Source of the DNA: Phycicoccus avicenniae
Lineage (GTDB): Bacteria > Actinomycetota > Actinomycetes > Actinomycetales > Dermatophilaceae
Assembly (NCBI RefSeq): GCF_018139485.1
Contig: NZ_JAGSNF010000004.1
Location: 273,332-337,331 of the forward strand
DNA length: 64,000 bases
Reading direction: 5' to 3'
Every line of letters begins with the position of its first letter. Position 1 is the first letter of the stretch. Below, piece after piece: positions 1-9,479 of this stretch. The notes beneath the pieces are model-generated. The model was not told the DNA's origin, searched no databases, and saw only the letters and a program-made list of their open reading frames with translations. The translations under genes were made by a program, and so were the position numbers.

Positions 1-127
1 TCGTCGGGGACAGCCCGGTGGCCTCGGCGAGGCCGGTCCTGGAGGTGGGGCCGCCGTCGCGCAGGATGGTGAGCAGGCTCCGCTCGTGCGGAGTCCGCCG
101 CGGGGCGCTCTGCAGGACGAGGCTCAT
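1..127 (-). CDS. ROK-family transcriptional repressor, N-terminal fragment (runs off window)
   Basis: Read leftwards from an ATG at 127, the first 42 residues form a winged-helix N-terminus (LLTILRDGGPTSRTGLAEAT followed by GLSPT), the usual start of ROK-family sugar-responsive regulators. The gene continues beyond base 1, so the sugar-kinase-like ROK domain is not visible. It diverges from the ABC transporter/sulfatase operon that begins at 409, which makes it the obvious candidate regulator of that operon. A MarR-type regulator is the alternative, but this helix spacing is more typical of ROK proteins. Confidence 0.7.
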   Translation of the reverse strand, partial: MSLVLQSAPRRTPHERSLLTILRDGGPTSRTGLAEATGLSPT

Positions 128-408
128 GAGGATCTCCGGGCTGGACGGGGTGTCTGACCGCCGAACGTATCTTATTTTTCGTTGCGAGGGAAGTAATGGA
201 ATGACGACGCCACGGTGGCCGACCCAGTCGGCTGAAGGCCTGCAAAGACAGCGTGAAGTGGCCGTCCTCGGGGCGCGGTGTCGCGTGCGCCACGGGCGGA
301 TGACCGCGGCGGGGGGTTGACAGCGACGGGTGGGGGTGATTACTTTCCCAACTGAAATTATGAATCCCCGACCCCGGGGACCGACGCCTCAAGGAAGAGA
401 GCAGTCAG
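128..408. promoter_or_regulatory. Divergent intergenic region between ROK repressor and ABC transporter operon
   Basis: This 280-base gap holds both promoters of the divergent pair. It has two unusually AT-rich patches for this genome, around 168-200 (a run of T after TATCTTA) and around 339-365 (TGATTACTTTCCC and following), the likely promoter or operator zones. I see no convincing protein and no clear long palindrome. The ribosome binding site for the lipoprotein gene is the purine-rich AAGGAAGAGAG near 391-401. Confidence 0.45.
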
Positions 409-1950
409 ATGCCTGCACCCAGTCGTACCGCCCGTCGCCGCATCCTGGTCCCGGGGGTGGCCCTGCTCGCCGCCGGTGCCCTGGCCTCCTGCTCGTCGGC
501 GGTGGACGCCGGGAGCTCGGGCGGTGAGGCGACCGACGGCGGTACCGTCACCTTCGCCGTCGCCCTCGACGCGAACCCGGCGAACGCGCTGTCGCACCTC
601 GCCCGCAACGACCCGTGGGTCGGCAGCGTCTACGACTCGCTCGTCCGCAAGGACGAGAACGGCGAGCCGCAGCCCCGCCTCGCGACCGAGTGGACCGTCT
701 CGGAGGACGGCACGCAGGTGAGCGTCATGCTCCGCGACGACGTCACGTTCCACAACGGCGACCAGTTCGACGCCGAGGACGTCGTCTTCACCTTCGACGC
801 CGTCGCGAACCAGACGGAGGGGTCCAACCTCAAGTACCTCACGCCCACGAGCGTCGAGGCCGTGAGCGCGACCCAGGTCGACCTCACGTTCGACAACCCC
901 CCGGGCGACGCCCTCTTCGACTGGTTCGAGGCGGTGCCCATGCTCGACAGCGAGCAGTTCTCCGCCACCGACGACGGCACGACCGTCAACGGCACCGGCC
1001 CCTTCGCGTTCACCGACTGGCAGCCCGGCGCCGGCTACACGCTGGTGAAGAACGAGGACTACTGGGAGGGCGACGTCAACCTCGACTCCATCGACTACAT
1101 CGTGACCGGTGACCCGACGGCCCAGCTGTCGGCGCTGCGCAGCGGCCGGGCCCAGATGGCGTGGGGGCTCACGGCCTCCGACGTCACGTCGATGACGAGC
1201 GACCCGCAGTGGGAGGCGATGGACGCCGGCGGCACGATCTACTCCTTCAACGTCAACCTCACGAAGAAGCCCTTCGACGAGGCCAAGGCCCGCGAGGCGA
1301 TCGGCTACGCCATCGACTACGAGCGCATCAACGAGCAGGTGTTCGGCGGGACGGGCACCATCTCGAACGTGTTCTGGGACCCGGAGCTGCCGGGGATGAC
1401 GGACGACCTGGTCACCCACTACAGCTACGACCCCGAGCGTGCGAAGGAGCTCATCGAGGAGGCCGGGGCGACCGGTGCGTCGGTGCCGATCTCCTTCGGT
1501 CCCAACCCGGCGCTGAAGGCCCAGTTCGAGATCGTCCAGAACAACCTCGCCGACATCGGTCTGAAGCCGAGCGCCAACCAGCTCGACAACGGCGCCTTCG
1601 GTGCCGGCCTCGCCGAGGGCGACCTCGGCCCGGCCTACATGCACCTCAACGGCCAGGTCGGCCTCTCGCCGCGGACGATGCTCGACTCGCTGCCCCAGAT
1701 CCGCAAGGGCAACGCGTCGCAGCTGTGGAACGACGAGTACGTGGCCAAGCGCGAGGCGATCAAGACGGCGACGGACGACGCGGGTTTCGAGAGTGCCGTC
1801 GTCGACCTCACGGAGTACCTCCAGGAGGAGGCCGTCGCGTTCCCGCTCATCCAGGCCCCCATCCAGGTCGTCCACCAGGCGAACATCGAGGGCGTCACCG
1901 CCGACCGCGGCGGTCCGATGCACTTCGAGGGCGCCGCCATCACGGAGTGA
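409..1950 (+). CDS. ABC transporter substrate-binding lipoprotein, family 5 (oligopeptide/glycan type)
   Basis: A 513-residue extracytoplasmic solute-binding protein of the SBP_bac_5 (DppA/OppA) family. The N-terminus has a basic stretch, a hydrophobic segment and a lipobox LASC with Cys28 as the lipidated residue. The mature protein shows family hallmarks such as VYDSLVRKDENGEPQPRLAT, the DDVTFHNG motif and KNEDYWEG. Length is normal for the family. It is the first gene of an operon with two permeases, a fused ATPase and two sulfatases, so its ligand may be a sulfated oligosaccharide or sulfated peptide rather than a plain peptide; that is inference from context. Probably repressed by the divergent ROK protein. 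Confidence 0.92.
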   Translation: MPAPSRTARRRILVPGVALLAAGALASCSSAVDAGSSGGEATDGGTVTFAVALDANPANALSHLARNDPWVGSVYDSLVRKDENGEPQPRLATEWTVSEDGTQVSVMLRDDVTFHNGDQFDAEDVVFTFDAVANQTEGSNLKYLTPTSVEAVSATQVDLTFDNPPGDALFDWFEAVPMLDSEQFSATDDGTTVNGTGPFAFTDWQPGAGYTLVKNEDYWEGDVNLDSIDYIVTGDPTAQLSALRSGRAQMAWGLTASDVTSMTSDPQWEAMDAGGTIYSFNVNLTKKPFDEAKAREAIGYAIDYERINEQVFGGTGTISNVFWDPELPGMTDDLVTHYSYDPERAKELIEEAGATGASVPISFGPNPALKAQFEIVQNNLADIGLKPSANQLDNGAFGAGLAEGDLGPAYMHLNGQVGLSPRTMLDSLPQIRKGNASQLWNDEYVAKREAIKTATDDAGFESAVVDLTEYLQEEAVAFPLIQAPIQVVHQANIEGVTADRGGPMHFEGAAITE

Positions 1951-1960
1951 GTGACCCACG

Positions 1961-2905
1961 ATGCTGCGCTACCTCGTCCACAAGATCCCCTCCGTCCTCG
2001 GAGTGACGGTCGTGGCGTCGATGGTCGCGTTCGCCCTTCCTCGACTGGCACCCGGTGACCCCGCCGTGGCGCTGGTCGAGGGGGACGCGGACCCCGCGAC
2101 GATCGAGGCCCTCCGTGCCGAGATGGGACTCGACCTCCCGCTGTGGGAGCAGTACCTGCGGTGGGTCGGCAACCTCCTCCAGGGCGACCTCGGGAACTCG
2201 TACCTGCTCAACCGGCCGGTGAGCCAGCTCATCGGCGCCCGGATGGAGAGCACGATCGAGCTCACGGTCGCCGCGACGCTCCTCATGATCGTCGTCGGGC
2301 TGGTCTTCGGCATCCTCGGCGGCTCCCGCCTCACCCCCTGGGCGCGCACCGCCGTCGACGCCTGGAACACCTTCTTCATCGCGGTGCCGGCCTACCTCGT
2401 GGGTCTGCTCCTCATCCTCTTCTTCGGGATCTACAACCGGGTCCTCCCGGTGAGCGGTGAGGTCGCGGTGCTCGACGACCCGAACTTCGGGCTCCAGTAC
2501 CTCATCCTCCCGGCGCTCGCGCTCTCGCTGCCGGCGGCCGCGACGGTCTCGCGGCTCGTGCAGACGTCGATGCTCACGAACCGGGGCGAGGACTTCGTCG
2601 ACCTCGCGGTCTCCAAGGGCGTGTCCCCGCGCCGGATCACGACGCGGCACGTCGCCCGCAACAGCCTCGGCACCGCCGCCGTCGTCGTCGGCCTGCGGAT
2701 CGGCGACCTCCTCGCCGGCTCGCTGCTCATCGAGCTGATCTTCGCCCGCAACGGGCTCGGGTCGCTCGCCGTCGGCGCCGTCCAGCAACGCGACTACCTG
2801 CTGGTCCAGGTGCTCATCCTCTTCGCGGTCGTCATCGCGATCCTCGCGCAGCTCGCGTCGGAGATCACCCTGGCGGCCCTCGACCCCCGCATCCGATTGG
2901 GCTGA
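1961..2905 (+). CDS. ABC transporter permease, DppB type
   Basis: A 314-residue inner-membrane permease of the BPD_transp_1 family, DppB/OppB subtype. An N-terminal membrane segment follows MLRYLVHKIPSVLGVTVVAS, then the periplasmic PGDPA region typical of this subtype and about six membrane segments. The cytoplasmic EAA-like loop reads DLAVSKGVSPRRI around residues 218-232 and is where the ATPase docks. It starts 10 bases after the binding protein stop and is followed after 5 bases by its partner permease. Confidence 0.92.
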   Translation: MLRYLVHKIPSVLGVTVVASMVAFALPRLAPGDPAVALVEGDADPATIEALRAEMGLDLPLWEQYLRWVGNLLQGDLGNSYLLNRPVSQLIGARMESTIELTVAATLLMIVVGLVFGILGGSRLTPWARTAVDAWNTFFIAVPAYLVGLLLILFFGIYNRVLPVSGEVAVLDDPNFGLQYLILPALALSLPAAATVSRLVQTSMLTNRGEDFVDLAVSKGVSPRRITTRHVARNSLGTAAVVVGLRIGDLLAGSLLIELIFARNGLGSLAVGAVQQRDYLLVQVLILFAVVIAILAQLASEITLAALDPRIRLG

Positions 2906-2910
2906 CCGTC

Positions 2911-3792
2911 ATGTCCACGACAGACCTCGACAACGCCGCCGCACCCCCGGCCGCACGCCGCTTCACCGTCCCGGTGTCGCTCGCGCGGTACGGCGCGGCC
3001 CTGCGCACGCCGCGCGGGATGATCGCGGCCGGCATCCTCCTCGCGCTCACGGCGATCGCCCTGCTCGCACCGGTGATCTTCCCGCAGGGCTACGACGTGC
3101 AGAGCCGGGACCGGTTCCTCGGGATGAGCACGCAGCACCTGTTCGGCACCGACGAGTACGGCCGGGACATCTTCGTCCGCACGGTCTACGGGCTGCGCAC
3201 CGACCTGGCGCTCGTCGCCATCGCCGTGCCCGTCTCGGGGGTCATCGGCAGCCTGCTGGGCCTGTCCGGCGCGGTGTGGCCACGCTTCGGCAACCTCATG
3301 CAGCGGGTCTTCGACGTCATCATCGGCTTCCCGAGCTTCATCCTCGCGCTCTGCGTCGTCGTCGTCATGGGCGTCGGCTTCGCCTCGACGGTCGTCGCCA
3401 TCACGATCCTCGGTCTGCCCGGCTTCGGCCGGCTCGCCCGGTCCGGCGCCCTCGAGCAGCAGAACCGCGAGTACGTCGTCGCCGCCCGCACCCTCGGGGT
3501 GAGCCGGCGCCGGATCCTCACCCGGCACATCGTGCCGAACACGGCGGACCCGCTCATCGTCCACGGCGCGATCTTCGCCGTGAACGCCGTCTTCATCGAG
3601 TCAGGGCTCGGCATCCTCGGCCTCGGGGTGCAGCCGCCGCAGCCGTCGCTGGGCTCCCTGCTCAACGTCGGCATGCGGTACGTCCGGGAGGCCCCGACCT
3701 ACCCGGTCGGCCCGATCCTCGTCCTCCTCCTGCTCGCCCTCGCGCTGAGCATGCTGTCCGACTCGCTCAACGAAAGGGTGAACCGTCGATGA
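2911..3792 (+). CDS. ABC transporter permease, DppC type
   Basis: A 293-residue DppC/OppC-type permease. It has the family N-terminal membrane anchor, the HLFGTDEYGRDIFVR motif near residues 72-86, and the EAA loop YVVAARTLGVSRRRI around 190. It pairs with the DppB-type permease just upstream to form the transmembrane pore. Its stop overlaps the start of the ATPase gene by the four bases ATGA, so the two are translationally coupled. Confidence 0.92.
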   Translation: MSTTDLDNAAAPPAARRFTVPVSLARYGAALRTPRGMIAAGILLALTAIALLAPVIFPQGYDVQSRDRFLGMSTQHLFGTDEYGRDIFVRTVYGLRTDLALVAIAVPVSGVIGSLLGLSGAVWPRFGNLMQRVFDVIIGFPSFILALCVVVVMGVGFASTVVAITILGLPGFGRLARSGALEQQNREYVVAARTLGVSRRRILTRHIVPNTADPLIVHGAIFAVNAVFIESGLGILGLGVQPPQPSLGSLLNVGMRYVREAPTYPVGPILVLLLLALALSMLSDSLNERVNRR

Positions 3793-5894
3793 TGACGACG
3801 TCCGAGAGCACCGACACCCCCGCCGCCGCCGACCGTCCGGCGCGCATCCCCGACCCCCGTCCCGGGTCCCGGAACCTCCTCGACGTGCGGGACCTCCGCG
3901 TGTCCTTCCCGACGCCCCGTGGGGTCGTCGAGGCGGTGAACGGCGTGTCCTTCTCGCTGGAGCAGGGCCGCATCCTCGGGATCGTCGGGGAGTCCGGGTC
4001 GGGCAAGTCCGTCACCGCGCGTGCCGTCATGCGGATGCTTCGCGAGCCCGGCCGTGTCGACGGCGGCTCGGTGACCCTCGACGGCCGCGACGTGCTCGCC
4101 GTGCCGGAGAAGGAGATGCGCGGGCTGCGCGGCGGGGAGGTCGCGATGGTCTTCCAGGACCCGCAGGCCGCCCTCAACCCCGTCATGAAGGTCGGCGACC
4201 AGATCGCCGAGGCGCTGCGCGTCCACGGGGTGCCGAAGGCGGCCGCCCGGGACCGGGCCCTCGAGCTGTTCCGCCAGGTCGGGATCCCCGACGTCGAGCG
4301 GACGATCGACCAGTACCCGCACGAGTTCTCCGGGGGCATGCGCCAGCGCGTCGTCATCGCCATCGCGCTGGCGAACAAGCCCCGGCTGCTCATCGCCGAC
4401 GAGCCGACGACCGCGCTCGACGTGACGATCCAGGCCCAGATCCTCGAGCTGCTCGTCGAGCTGCGCAACGATCTGGGCGTCGCGATCGTCATGATCACGC
4501 ACGACATGGGCGTCGTCGCCGAGCTGTGCGACGACCTCGTCGTCATGTACGGCGGCCGGGTCGTGGAGAGCGGCTCGGTGAAGGACGTCTTCGCCGAGCA
4601 GCGGCACCCTTACACGAAGGCCCTGCTCACCGCCGTGCCGCGCGCGGACGCCGGCGGCGACCAGCTCGTCGCCATCCCCGGGTCGCCCCCCAACCCGGCG
4701 GACCTGCCGCCGGGCTGCTCGTTCGCCCCCCGCTGCCCGGTCGCCCGCCCCTCCTGCTCCGAGGCGGTCCCCCCGCTCGAGGAGCTCGCCCCGGACCACC
4801 GCGCCGCCTGCTTCGTCAGTGCCGAGGGCGGGGACCTCTCGATGCCTCCGGCCGTCCAGGCACGGCACCGCGCGGCCCGCGCGGCCGAGGGCGAGCCGGT
4901 CCTCTCGGTCGAGAACCTGCGGACCAACGTGAGCCGGCAGCGCTCGCTCATCGGGCGGATCCAGCCCGTGTACGCCGTCGACGGGCTCTCCCTCGAGGTG
5001 CGCCCGGGCGAGACCCTGGGGCTCGTCGGTGAGTCCGGCTGCGGCAAGTCCACGCTGTCCCGGACGATCGTCGGGATCAACGAGGTCTCCGCGGGGACCA
5101 TCACCGTCGACGGCCGGGACGTGACCCGGATGACGGGCGCGGACCGACAGCACGTCGCGAACACGATCCAGTACATCTTCCAGGACCCGTACGCGTCGCT
5201 GAACCCGCGTCGCACGATCGGGCAGTCGATGGACGAGGCCCTCGAGATGACGGGTGTCACGGGCTCCGCCGCCAGGAGCCGGGCGGCGGAGCTCATGGAC
5301 ACCGTCGGTCTCGCCGAGGGTCATCTGGCCCGCTACCCGCACGAGTTCTCCGGCGGCCAGCGCCAGCGCGTCGGGATCGCCCGGGCGCTGGCCAAGGAGC
5401 CGAAGCTGCTCATCTGCGACGAGCCGGTCTCCGCGCTCGACGTCTCCATCCAGGCCCAGATCATCAACCTCCTCGAGGAGCTGCGCGAGCGGCTGACGAT
5501 CGGTCTGCTGTTCATCGCCCACGACCTCTCCGTCGTCCGGCACCTCTCCGACCGCGTCGCGGTCATGTACCTCGGGCGGATCGTGGAGACCGGGACGGTC
5601 CAGGAGGTCTACGACGACCCGCAGCACCCGTACACGAAGTCGCTGCTGTCGGCGACGCCCGAGCCCGTCGTCGACGACCAGGGGAGGCAGCGGATCGTCC
5701 TCACCGGTGACATGCCGAGCCCGGCGAACCCGCCGAGCGGCTGCCGCTTCCGCACGCGCTGCCCGATCGGCCCCCTCTTCCGGGAGGGCCGGGAGGTCTG
5801 CGAGCAGGAGGTCCCGGAGCTGACCCTCACTCCGGTCGGCCAGACCGCCGCCTGTCACTTCCCCGGCGAGCTCACCGAAGGAGCCCCCGCATGA
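3789..5894 (+). CDS. ABC transporter ATPase, fused DppD-DppF double nucleotide-binding protein
   Basis: A 701-residue protein with two complete ABC ATPase domains in one chain. The first has Walker A GESGSGKS near residue 67, signature FSGGMRQR near 179 and Walker B LLIADEP. The second has GESGCGKS near 414, signature FSGGQRQR near 519 and LLICDEP. Each is followed by the oligopeptide-transporter C-terminal Cys motif (CSFAPRCP, CRFRTRCPIGP) seen in DppD/DppF, which usually are separate proteins. Either of two adjacent ATG codons can be the start; the first gives a 4-base overlap with the permease. The stop overlaps the sulfatase start. It energises import by the upstream permeases. Confidence 0.92.
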   Translation: MMTTSESTDTPAAADRPARIPDPRPGSRNLLDVRDLRVSFPTPRGVVEAVNGVSFSLEQGRILGIVGESGSGKSVTARAVMRMLREPGRVDGGSVTLDGRDVLAVPEKEMRGLRGGEVAMVFQDPQAALNPVMKVGDQIAEALRVHGVPKAAARDRALELFRQVGIPDVERTIDQYPHEFSGGMRQRVVIAIALANKPRLLIADEPTTALDVTIQAQILELLVELRNDLGVAIVMITHDMGVVAELCDDLVVMYGGRVVESGSVKDVFAEQRHPYTKALLTAVPRADAGGDQLVAIPGSPPNPADLPPGCSFAPRCPVARPSCSEAVPPLEELAPDHRAACFVSAEGGDLSMPPAVQARHRAARAAEGEPVLSVENLRTNVSRQRSLIGRIQPVYAVDGLSLEVRPGETLGLVGESGCGKSTLSRTIVGINEVSAGTITVDGRDVTRMTGADRQHVANTIQYIFQDPYASLNPRRTIGQSMDEALEMTGVTGSAARSRAAELMDTVGLAEGHLARYPHEFSGGQRQRVGIARALAKEPKLLICDEPVSALDVSIQAQIINLLEELRERLTIGLLFIAHDLSVVRHLSDRVAVMYLGRIVETGTVQEVYDDPQHPYTKSLLSATPEPVVDDQGRQRIVLTGDMPSPANPPSGCRFRTRCPIGPLFREGREVCEQEVPELTLTPVGQTAACHFPGELTEGAPA

Positions 5895-7447
5895 CCGATC
5901 GCCCCAACGTCCTCCTCGTCCTCGCCGACGACCTCGGCTACTCCGACATCGGCTGCTACGGCGGCGAGATCGAGACGCCGAACCTCGACCGCCTCGGGCG
6001 GGCCGGGGTGCGGTGCAGCAGCTTCTACAACACGGCACGGTGCAGCCCGTCCCGGGCGAGCCTGCTCACGGGCCGCGACCCGCACGAGACGGGCATCGGC
6101 ATCCTCACCGAGAACGACGCCCCGACGGGCTACCCCGGCACGATGAGCCGGGAGTGGCCGACCCTCGCCGAGCACTTCAAGGACGCCGGCTACGCGACCT
6201 GCCTGTCGGGCAAGTGGCACCTGTCGAACGACGTCAAGGAGGCCAACGACTCCTGGCCGACCCGGCGCGGGTTCGACGAGTTCTACGGGATCCTCATGGG
6301 AGCCGACCACTACTTCCACCCGGTCGGGCTCTTCCACAACGAGGAGAAGCTGCCCTCCCCGGAGGAGCCGGGCTACTACTTCACCGACGCCGTGAGCGAC
6401 CACGCGAGCGAGTGGGTCGCCGGCCGGGACGAGGACGACCCGTTCTTCCTCTACCTCGCGTACACGGCCCCGCACTGGCCGCTGCACGCGTCGCCCGAGG
6501 ACATGGAGCGCTACGACGGCGTGTACGAGGAGGGCTGGGACGCGCTGCGCGCGGCCCGGCTCGAGCGGCTCCGCGAGGAGGGGCTGCTCGGCGAGTCCGC
6601 GCGGCTCTCCGAGCGGGACCTCAGCCAGCCCGCCTGGGACGAGGTGACCGAGACCTCGTGGGAGGCCAGCCGGATGGCGGCCTACGCCGCGATGGTCACC
6701 GCGATGGACCGCGGGATCGGGCGCATCCTCGACACGCTCGAGGCCCGGGGCGAGCTCGAGAACACGATCGTCGTCTTCCTCGCCGACAACGGCGGATGCG
6801 CCGAGATCCCCGGGGGCGCCGCGAAGTTCCGGGCACGGAACCGGGTCGAGATGCCGGACGGACGACCCGTTCGGGTCGAGAACACCCCGGACGTCCCGCC
6901 CGGCGGACCGGACACGTGGTGCGCCTACGGCCCCGCGTGGGCGAACCTGTCGAACAGCCCGTTCCGCCTCTACAAGCGGTGGACGCACGAGGGCGGCATC
7001 GCCTCGCCCTTCGTCGTCCACTGGCCGGCCGGAGGTCTCGCGGAGGGGGCGGTCGTCGACACGCCCTTCCAGCTGACCGACGTCATGCCGACCTTCCTCG
7101 AGGCCGCGGGTCTTCCGCGCAACGACGGGCGCGGGTCGAGCATGCTCGAGACGCTCCGCGGCGGCGAGGGCCCTGCGGCGCACACCCTCTACTGGGAGCA
7201 CATCGGCAACTGCGCCGTCCGCGAGGGCGACTGGAAGCTCGTCCGCGAGGCCGAGCGGCCGTGGGAGCTCTACGACCTGGGGACCGACCGCTCCGAGCTC
7301 GACGACCTCGCACCCGCCCACCCGGAGCGCGTCGAGGCCATGGCCGCGGCGTGGCAGGAGTGGGCCGACGGCGTCGGTGTCCTGCCCTGGCCGGCGTACC
7401 AGGCCCCCTGGGACCCCGAGACCGACCGCCACCAGCACGCGCAGTGA
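5891..7447 (+). CDS. Sulfatase, arylsulfatase family, Cys-type (first of two)
   Basis: A 518-residue alkaline-phosphatase-superfamily sulfatase hydrolysing a sulfate ester. The metal-binding DD lies at residues 13-14 (LADDLGYSDIGCYGG). The activation motif CSPSRAS has Cys51, which in this family is oxidised to formylglycine. Further hallmarks are SGKWHL, PHWP, DNGG and the C-terminal region. There is no signal peptide, so it probably acts in the cytosol on substrate brought in by the coupled ABC transporter, whose ATPase stop it overlaps by ATGA. The formylglycine-generating enzyme it needs is not in this window. The true substrate is unknown. Confidence 0.93.
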   Translation: MTDRPNVLLVLADDLGYSDIGCYGGEIETPNLDRLGRAGVRCSSFYNTARCSPSRASLLTGRDPHETGIGILTENDAPTGYPGTMSREWPTLAEHFKDAGYATCLSGKWHLSNDVKEANDSWPTRRGFDEFYGILMGADHYFHPVGLFHNEEKLPSPEEPGYYFTDAVSDHASEWVAGRDEDDPFFLYLAYTAPHWPLHASPEDMERYDGVYEEGWDALRAARLERLREEGLLGESARLSERDLSQPAWDEVTETSWEASRMAAYAAMVTAMDRGIGRILDTLEARGELENTIVVFLADNGGCAEIPGGAAKFRARNRVEMPDGRPVRVENTPDVPPGGPDTWCAYGPAWANLSNSPFRLYKRWTHEGGIASPFVVHWPAGGLAEGAVVDTPFQLTDVMPTFLEAAGLPRNDGRGSSMLETLRGGEGPAAHTLYWEHIGNCAVREGDWKLVREAERPWELYDLGTDRSELDDLAPAHPERVEAMAAAWQEWADGVGVLPWPAYQAPWDPETDRHQHAQ

Positions 7448-7505
7448 GCGCGACCGCCGGACACCCGAGACCCCGCCCGACCGAGACGACCGGAGAAGCG
7501 ACCCG

Positions 7506-8993
7506 ATGAGCACACACACCCCGGACCCGACGACCGACGCCGGCCGCCGTCCCAACATCGTCATGATCCTCACCGACGACCACGCCGCGCACGCCGTCGG
7601 CGCCTACGGGTCGGTCGTCAACGACACGCCTCGCATCGACGAGATCGCGGAGGAAGGTGCCCGGCTCGACCACTGCTACGCGACGAACTCGCTGTGCGCC
7701 CCGAGCCGGGCGAGCATCCTCACCGGCACCTACAGCCACGTCAACGGGGTCAAGGGCCTCAAGACGCACATCGACGCGAGTCAGCCGACGTTCGTCACCC
7801 AGCTGCGCGAGGCCGGCTACCGGACGGCGATCGTCGGCAAGTGGCACATGGGCGACGGCGAGACGGACGGGGTCGGTCACGACCCGCAGGGGTTCGACTA
7901 CTGGGACGTGCTCATCAACCAGGGCGAGTACAACGACCCCCGGTTTCTCTCCGCCGACGGTCTGCGCATCGAGCCGGGCTACGCGACGAACGTCATCACC
8001 GACCTGTCCCTGCGCTGGCTCGACGAGCAGGTCGCGCAGGACGAGGACCGCCCCTGGTGCATCCTCATCCACCACAAGGCCCCGCACCGGACGTGGATCC
8101 CGGACGAGGCCCACGCCGACCTCTACAGCGACCCGATCCCCGTGCCGTCGACGTTCTTCGACGACTACTCGAGCCGGACGACGTCCTCGCGCCGGGCCGC
8201 GATGCGGATCGCCGAGGGCCTGCACCTGCGCGACCTCAAGATGCTGCCCCCCGAGGGGCTCTCCTACGAGGAGCTCTCGCTGTGGAAGTACCAGCGCTAC
8301 ATGGAGGACTACCTGCGCTGCGTGCACTCCGTCGACGTCAACGTCGGCCGGGTCGTCGACTGGCTGCGCGAGAAGGACCTCTTCGACGACACGATGCTCA
8401 TGTACTCCTCCGACCAGGGCTTCTTCCTCGGTGACCACGGCTGGTACGACAAGCGGTTCATGTACGAGGAGTCGATCAAGATGCCGTTCGTCGTCTCCTA
8501 CCCGCGCCGCGTACCCGCCGGCACGGTGTACGAGGGCACGGCGAGCAACGTCGACATGGCCCAGACGATCCTCGACGCCGCCGGCGTGGCCCACCACCCC
8601 CGGATGCACGGCCGGTCCTTCTTCGGCGACCTCGTCGGCGCGCCGACCTCGCCCCAGGCGGACGGCCTGTACTACCGCTACTGGGAGAACGACGACTACG
8701 ACCACCGGGCCCCGGCCCACTACGGCTGGCGCACCGAGCGGTACAAGCTCATCTACTTCTACAACGACGGGATGGGCATGCCGGGCACGACGAACCGGCA
8801 GTACCCGCCGGAGTGGGAGCTGTACGACATGCAGGAGGACCCGGAGGAGGTGCGCAACGTCTACGACGACCCGGCGTACGCCGAGGTCCGCGAGCGGCTC
8901 AAGGCCGAGATGTGGCGGGCGCAGGCGTCCTTCGACGACGTGCCGCACCCGAGCCAGCCCGTCCCCGCCGGGTGCGAGCCGGTCCCGGTGTGA
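7506..8993 (+). CDS. Sulfatase, Cys-type (second of two)
   Basis: A 495-residue sulfatase distinct from its upstream neighbour. Metal-binding residues appear in MILTDDHAAHAVGAYGS, and the formylglycine motif CAPSRAS has Cys64. Other hallmarks are GKWHMG, HKAPH and SSDQGFFLGDHGWYDKR, which resemble the heparan N-sulfatase/iduronate-2-sulfatase-like branch. It starts 58 bases after the first sulfatase and, like it, has no signal peptide. I chose the ATG at 7506 because homology starts just after it. Two different sulfatases in one uptake operon suggest a substrate with more than one sulfate position. Confidence 0.92.
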   Translation: MSTHTPDPTTDAGRRPNIVMILTDDHAAHAVGAYGSVVNDTPRIDEIAEEGARLDHCYATNSLCAPSRASILTGTYSHVNGVKGLKTHIDASQPTFVTQLREAGYRTAIVGKWHMGDGETDGVGHDPQGFDYWDVLINQGEYNDPRFLSADGLRIEPGYATNVITDLSLRWLDEQVAQDEDRPWCILIHHKAPHRTWIPDEAHADLYSDPIPVPSTFFDDYSSRTTSSRRAAMRIAEGLHLRDLKMLPPEGLSYEELSLWKYQRYMEDYLRCVHSVDVNVGRVVDWLREKDLFDDTMLMYSSDQGFFLGDHGWYDKRFMYEESIKMPFVVSYPRRVPAGTVYEGTASNVDMAQTILDAAGVAHHPRMHGRSFFGDLVGAPTSPQADGLYYRYWENDDYDHRAPAHYGWRTERYKLIYFYNDGMGMPGTTNRQYPPEWELYDMQEDPEEVRNVYDDPAYAEVRERLKAEMWRAQASFDDVPHPSQPVPAGCEPVPV

Positions 8994-9018
8994 CCTCTGA
9001 CGGGACGACCCGCCGGGG

Positions 9019-9429
9019 TCAGTCGGTCGTGGCGTCGTCCTGGTGGCCGCGGCGGCGGAACACCCGGCCGATGAGCGCACCCGGCAGGGCGCCGACGAGG
9101 GTGAGGACGAGACCGTACAGCGCGTCGGACGGGACGTCCTCGAGGTACTCGGCCCACGAGAAGAAGCTGTCCGACCCCACCTGCGGGAAGACCGCGAAGA
9201 CGAGACCGACGAGCACCCCGACGAGCGCCCACCGGACGAGCACGTGCCCCAGGCCCGCGTGGCGGCCGTCGCGCAGGGCCCACACGAAGGCCCCGACGAC
9301 GACGGCGAGCAGGGCGAGCACTCCGCCGCCGATGTCGGCGCCGTCGCCGGCGTCGAAGAGCAGGCCGAGGCCGAACCCGACGAGAGCGGCGAGGAGGGAG
9401 AGGACGACCCAGCGGACGATGACCTTCAT
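9019..9429 (-). CDS. Small integral membrane protein, unknown function
   Basis: A 136-residue hydrophobic protein with about four predicted membrane segments (around residues 5-27, 33-52, 62-85 and 105-125) and a basic C-terminus RVFRRRGH followed by DDATTD. I do not recognise a family. It converges with the sulfatase operon and lies 50 bases downstream of the FhuF-like gene in the same direction, so the two may be co-transcribed. Confidence 0.7.
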   Translation of the reverse strand: MKVIVRWVVLSLLAALVGFGLGLLFDAGDGADIGGGVLALLAVVVGAFVWALRDGRHAGLGHVLVRWALVGVLVGLVFAVFPQVGSDSFFSWAEYLEDVPSDALYGLVLTLVGALPGALIGRVFRRRGHQDDATTD

Positions 9430-9479
9430 GTAGGCAGCCTTCCACGGGTGGGTCCCCCGCGGAAGCCCGGAACGTCGGC

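Noticed and set aside
3699..6038. Very long minus-strand frame opposite the ABC ATPase, and similar long frames elsewhere
   Set aside because: Arg/Asp/Gly-rich translations are the usual antisense shadow of high-GC genes; the opposite strand encodes complete ABC motifs.
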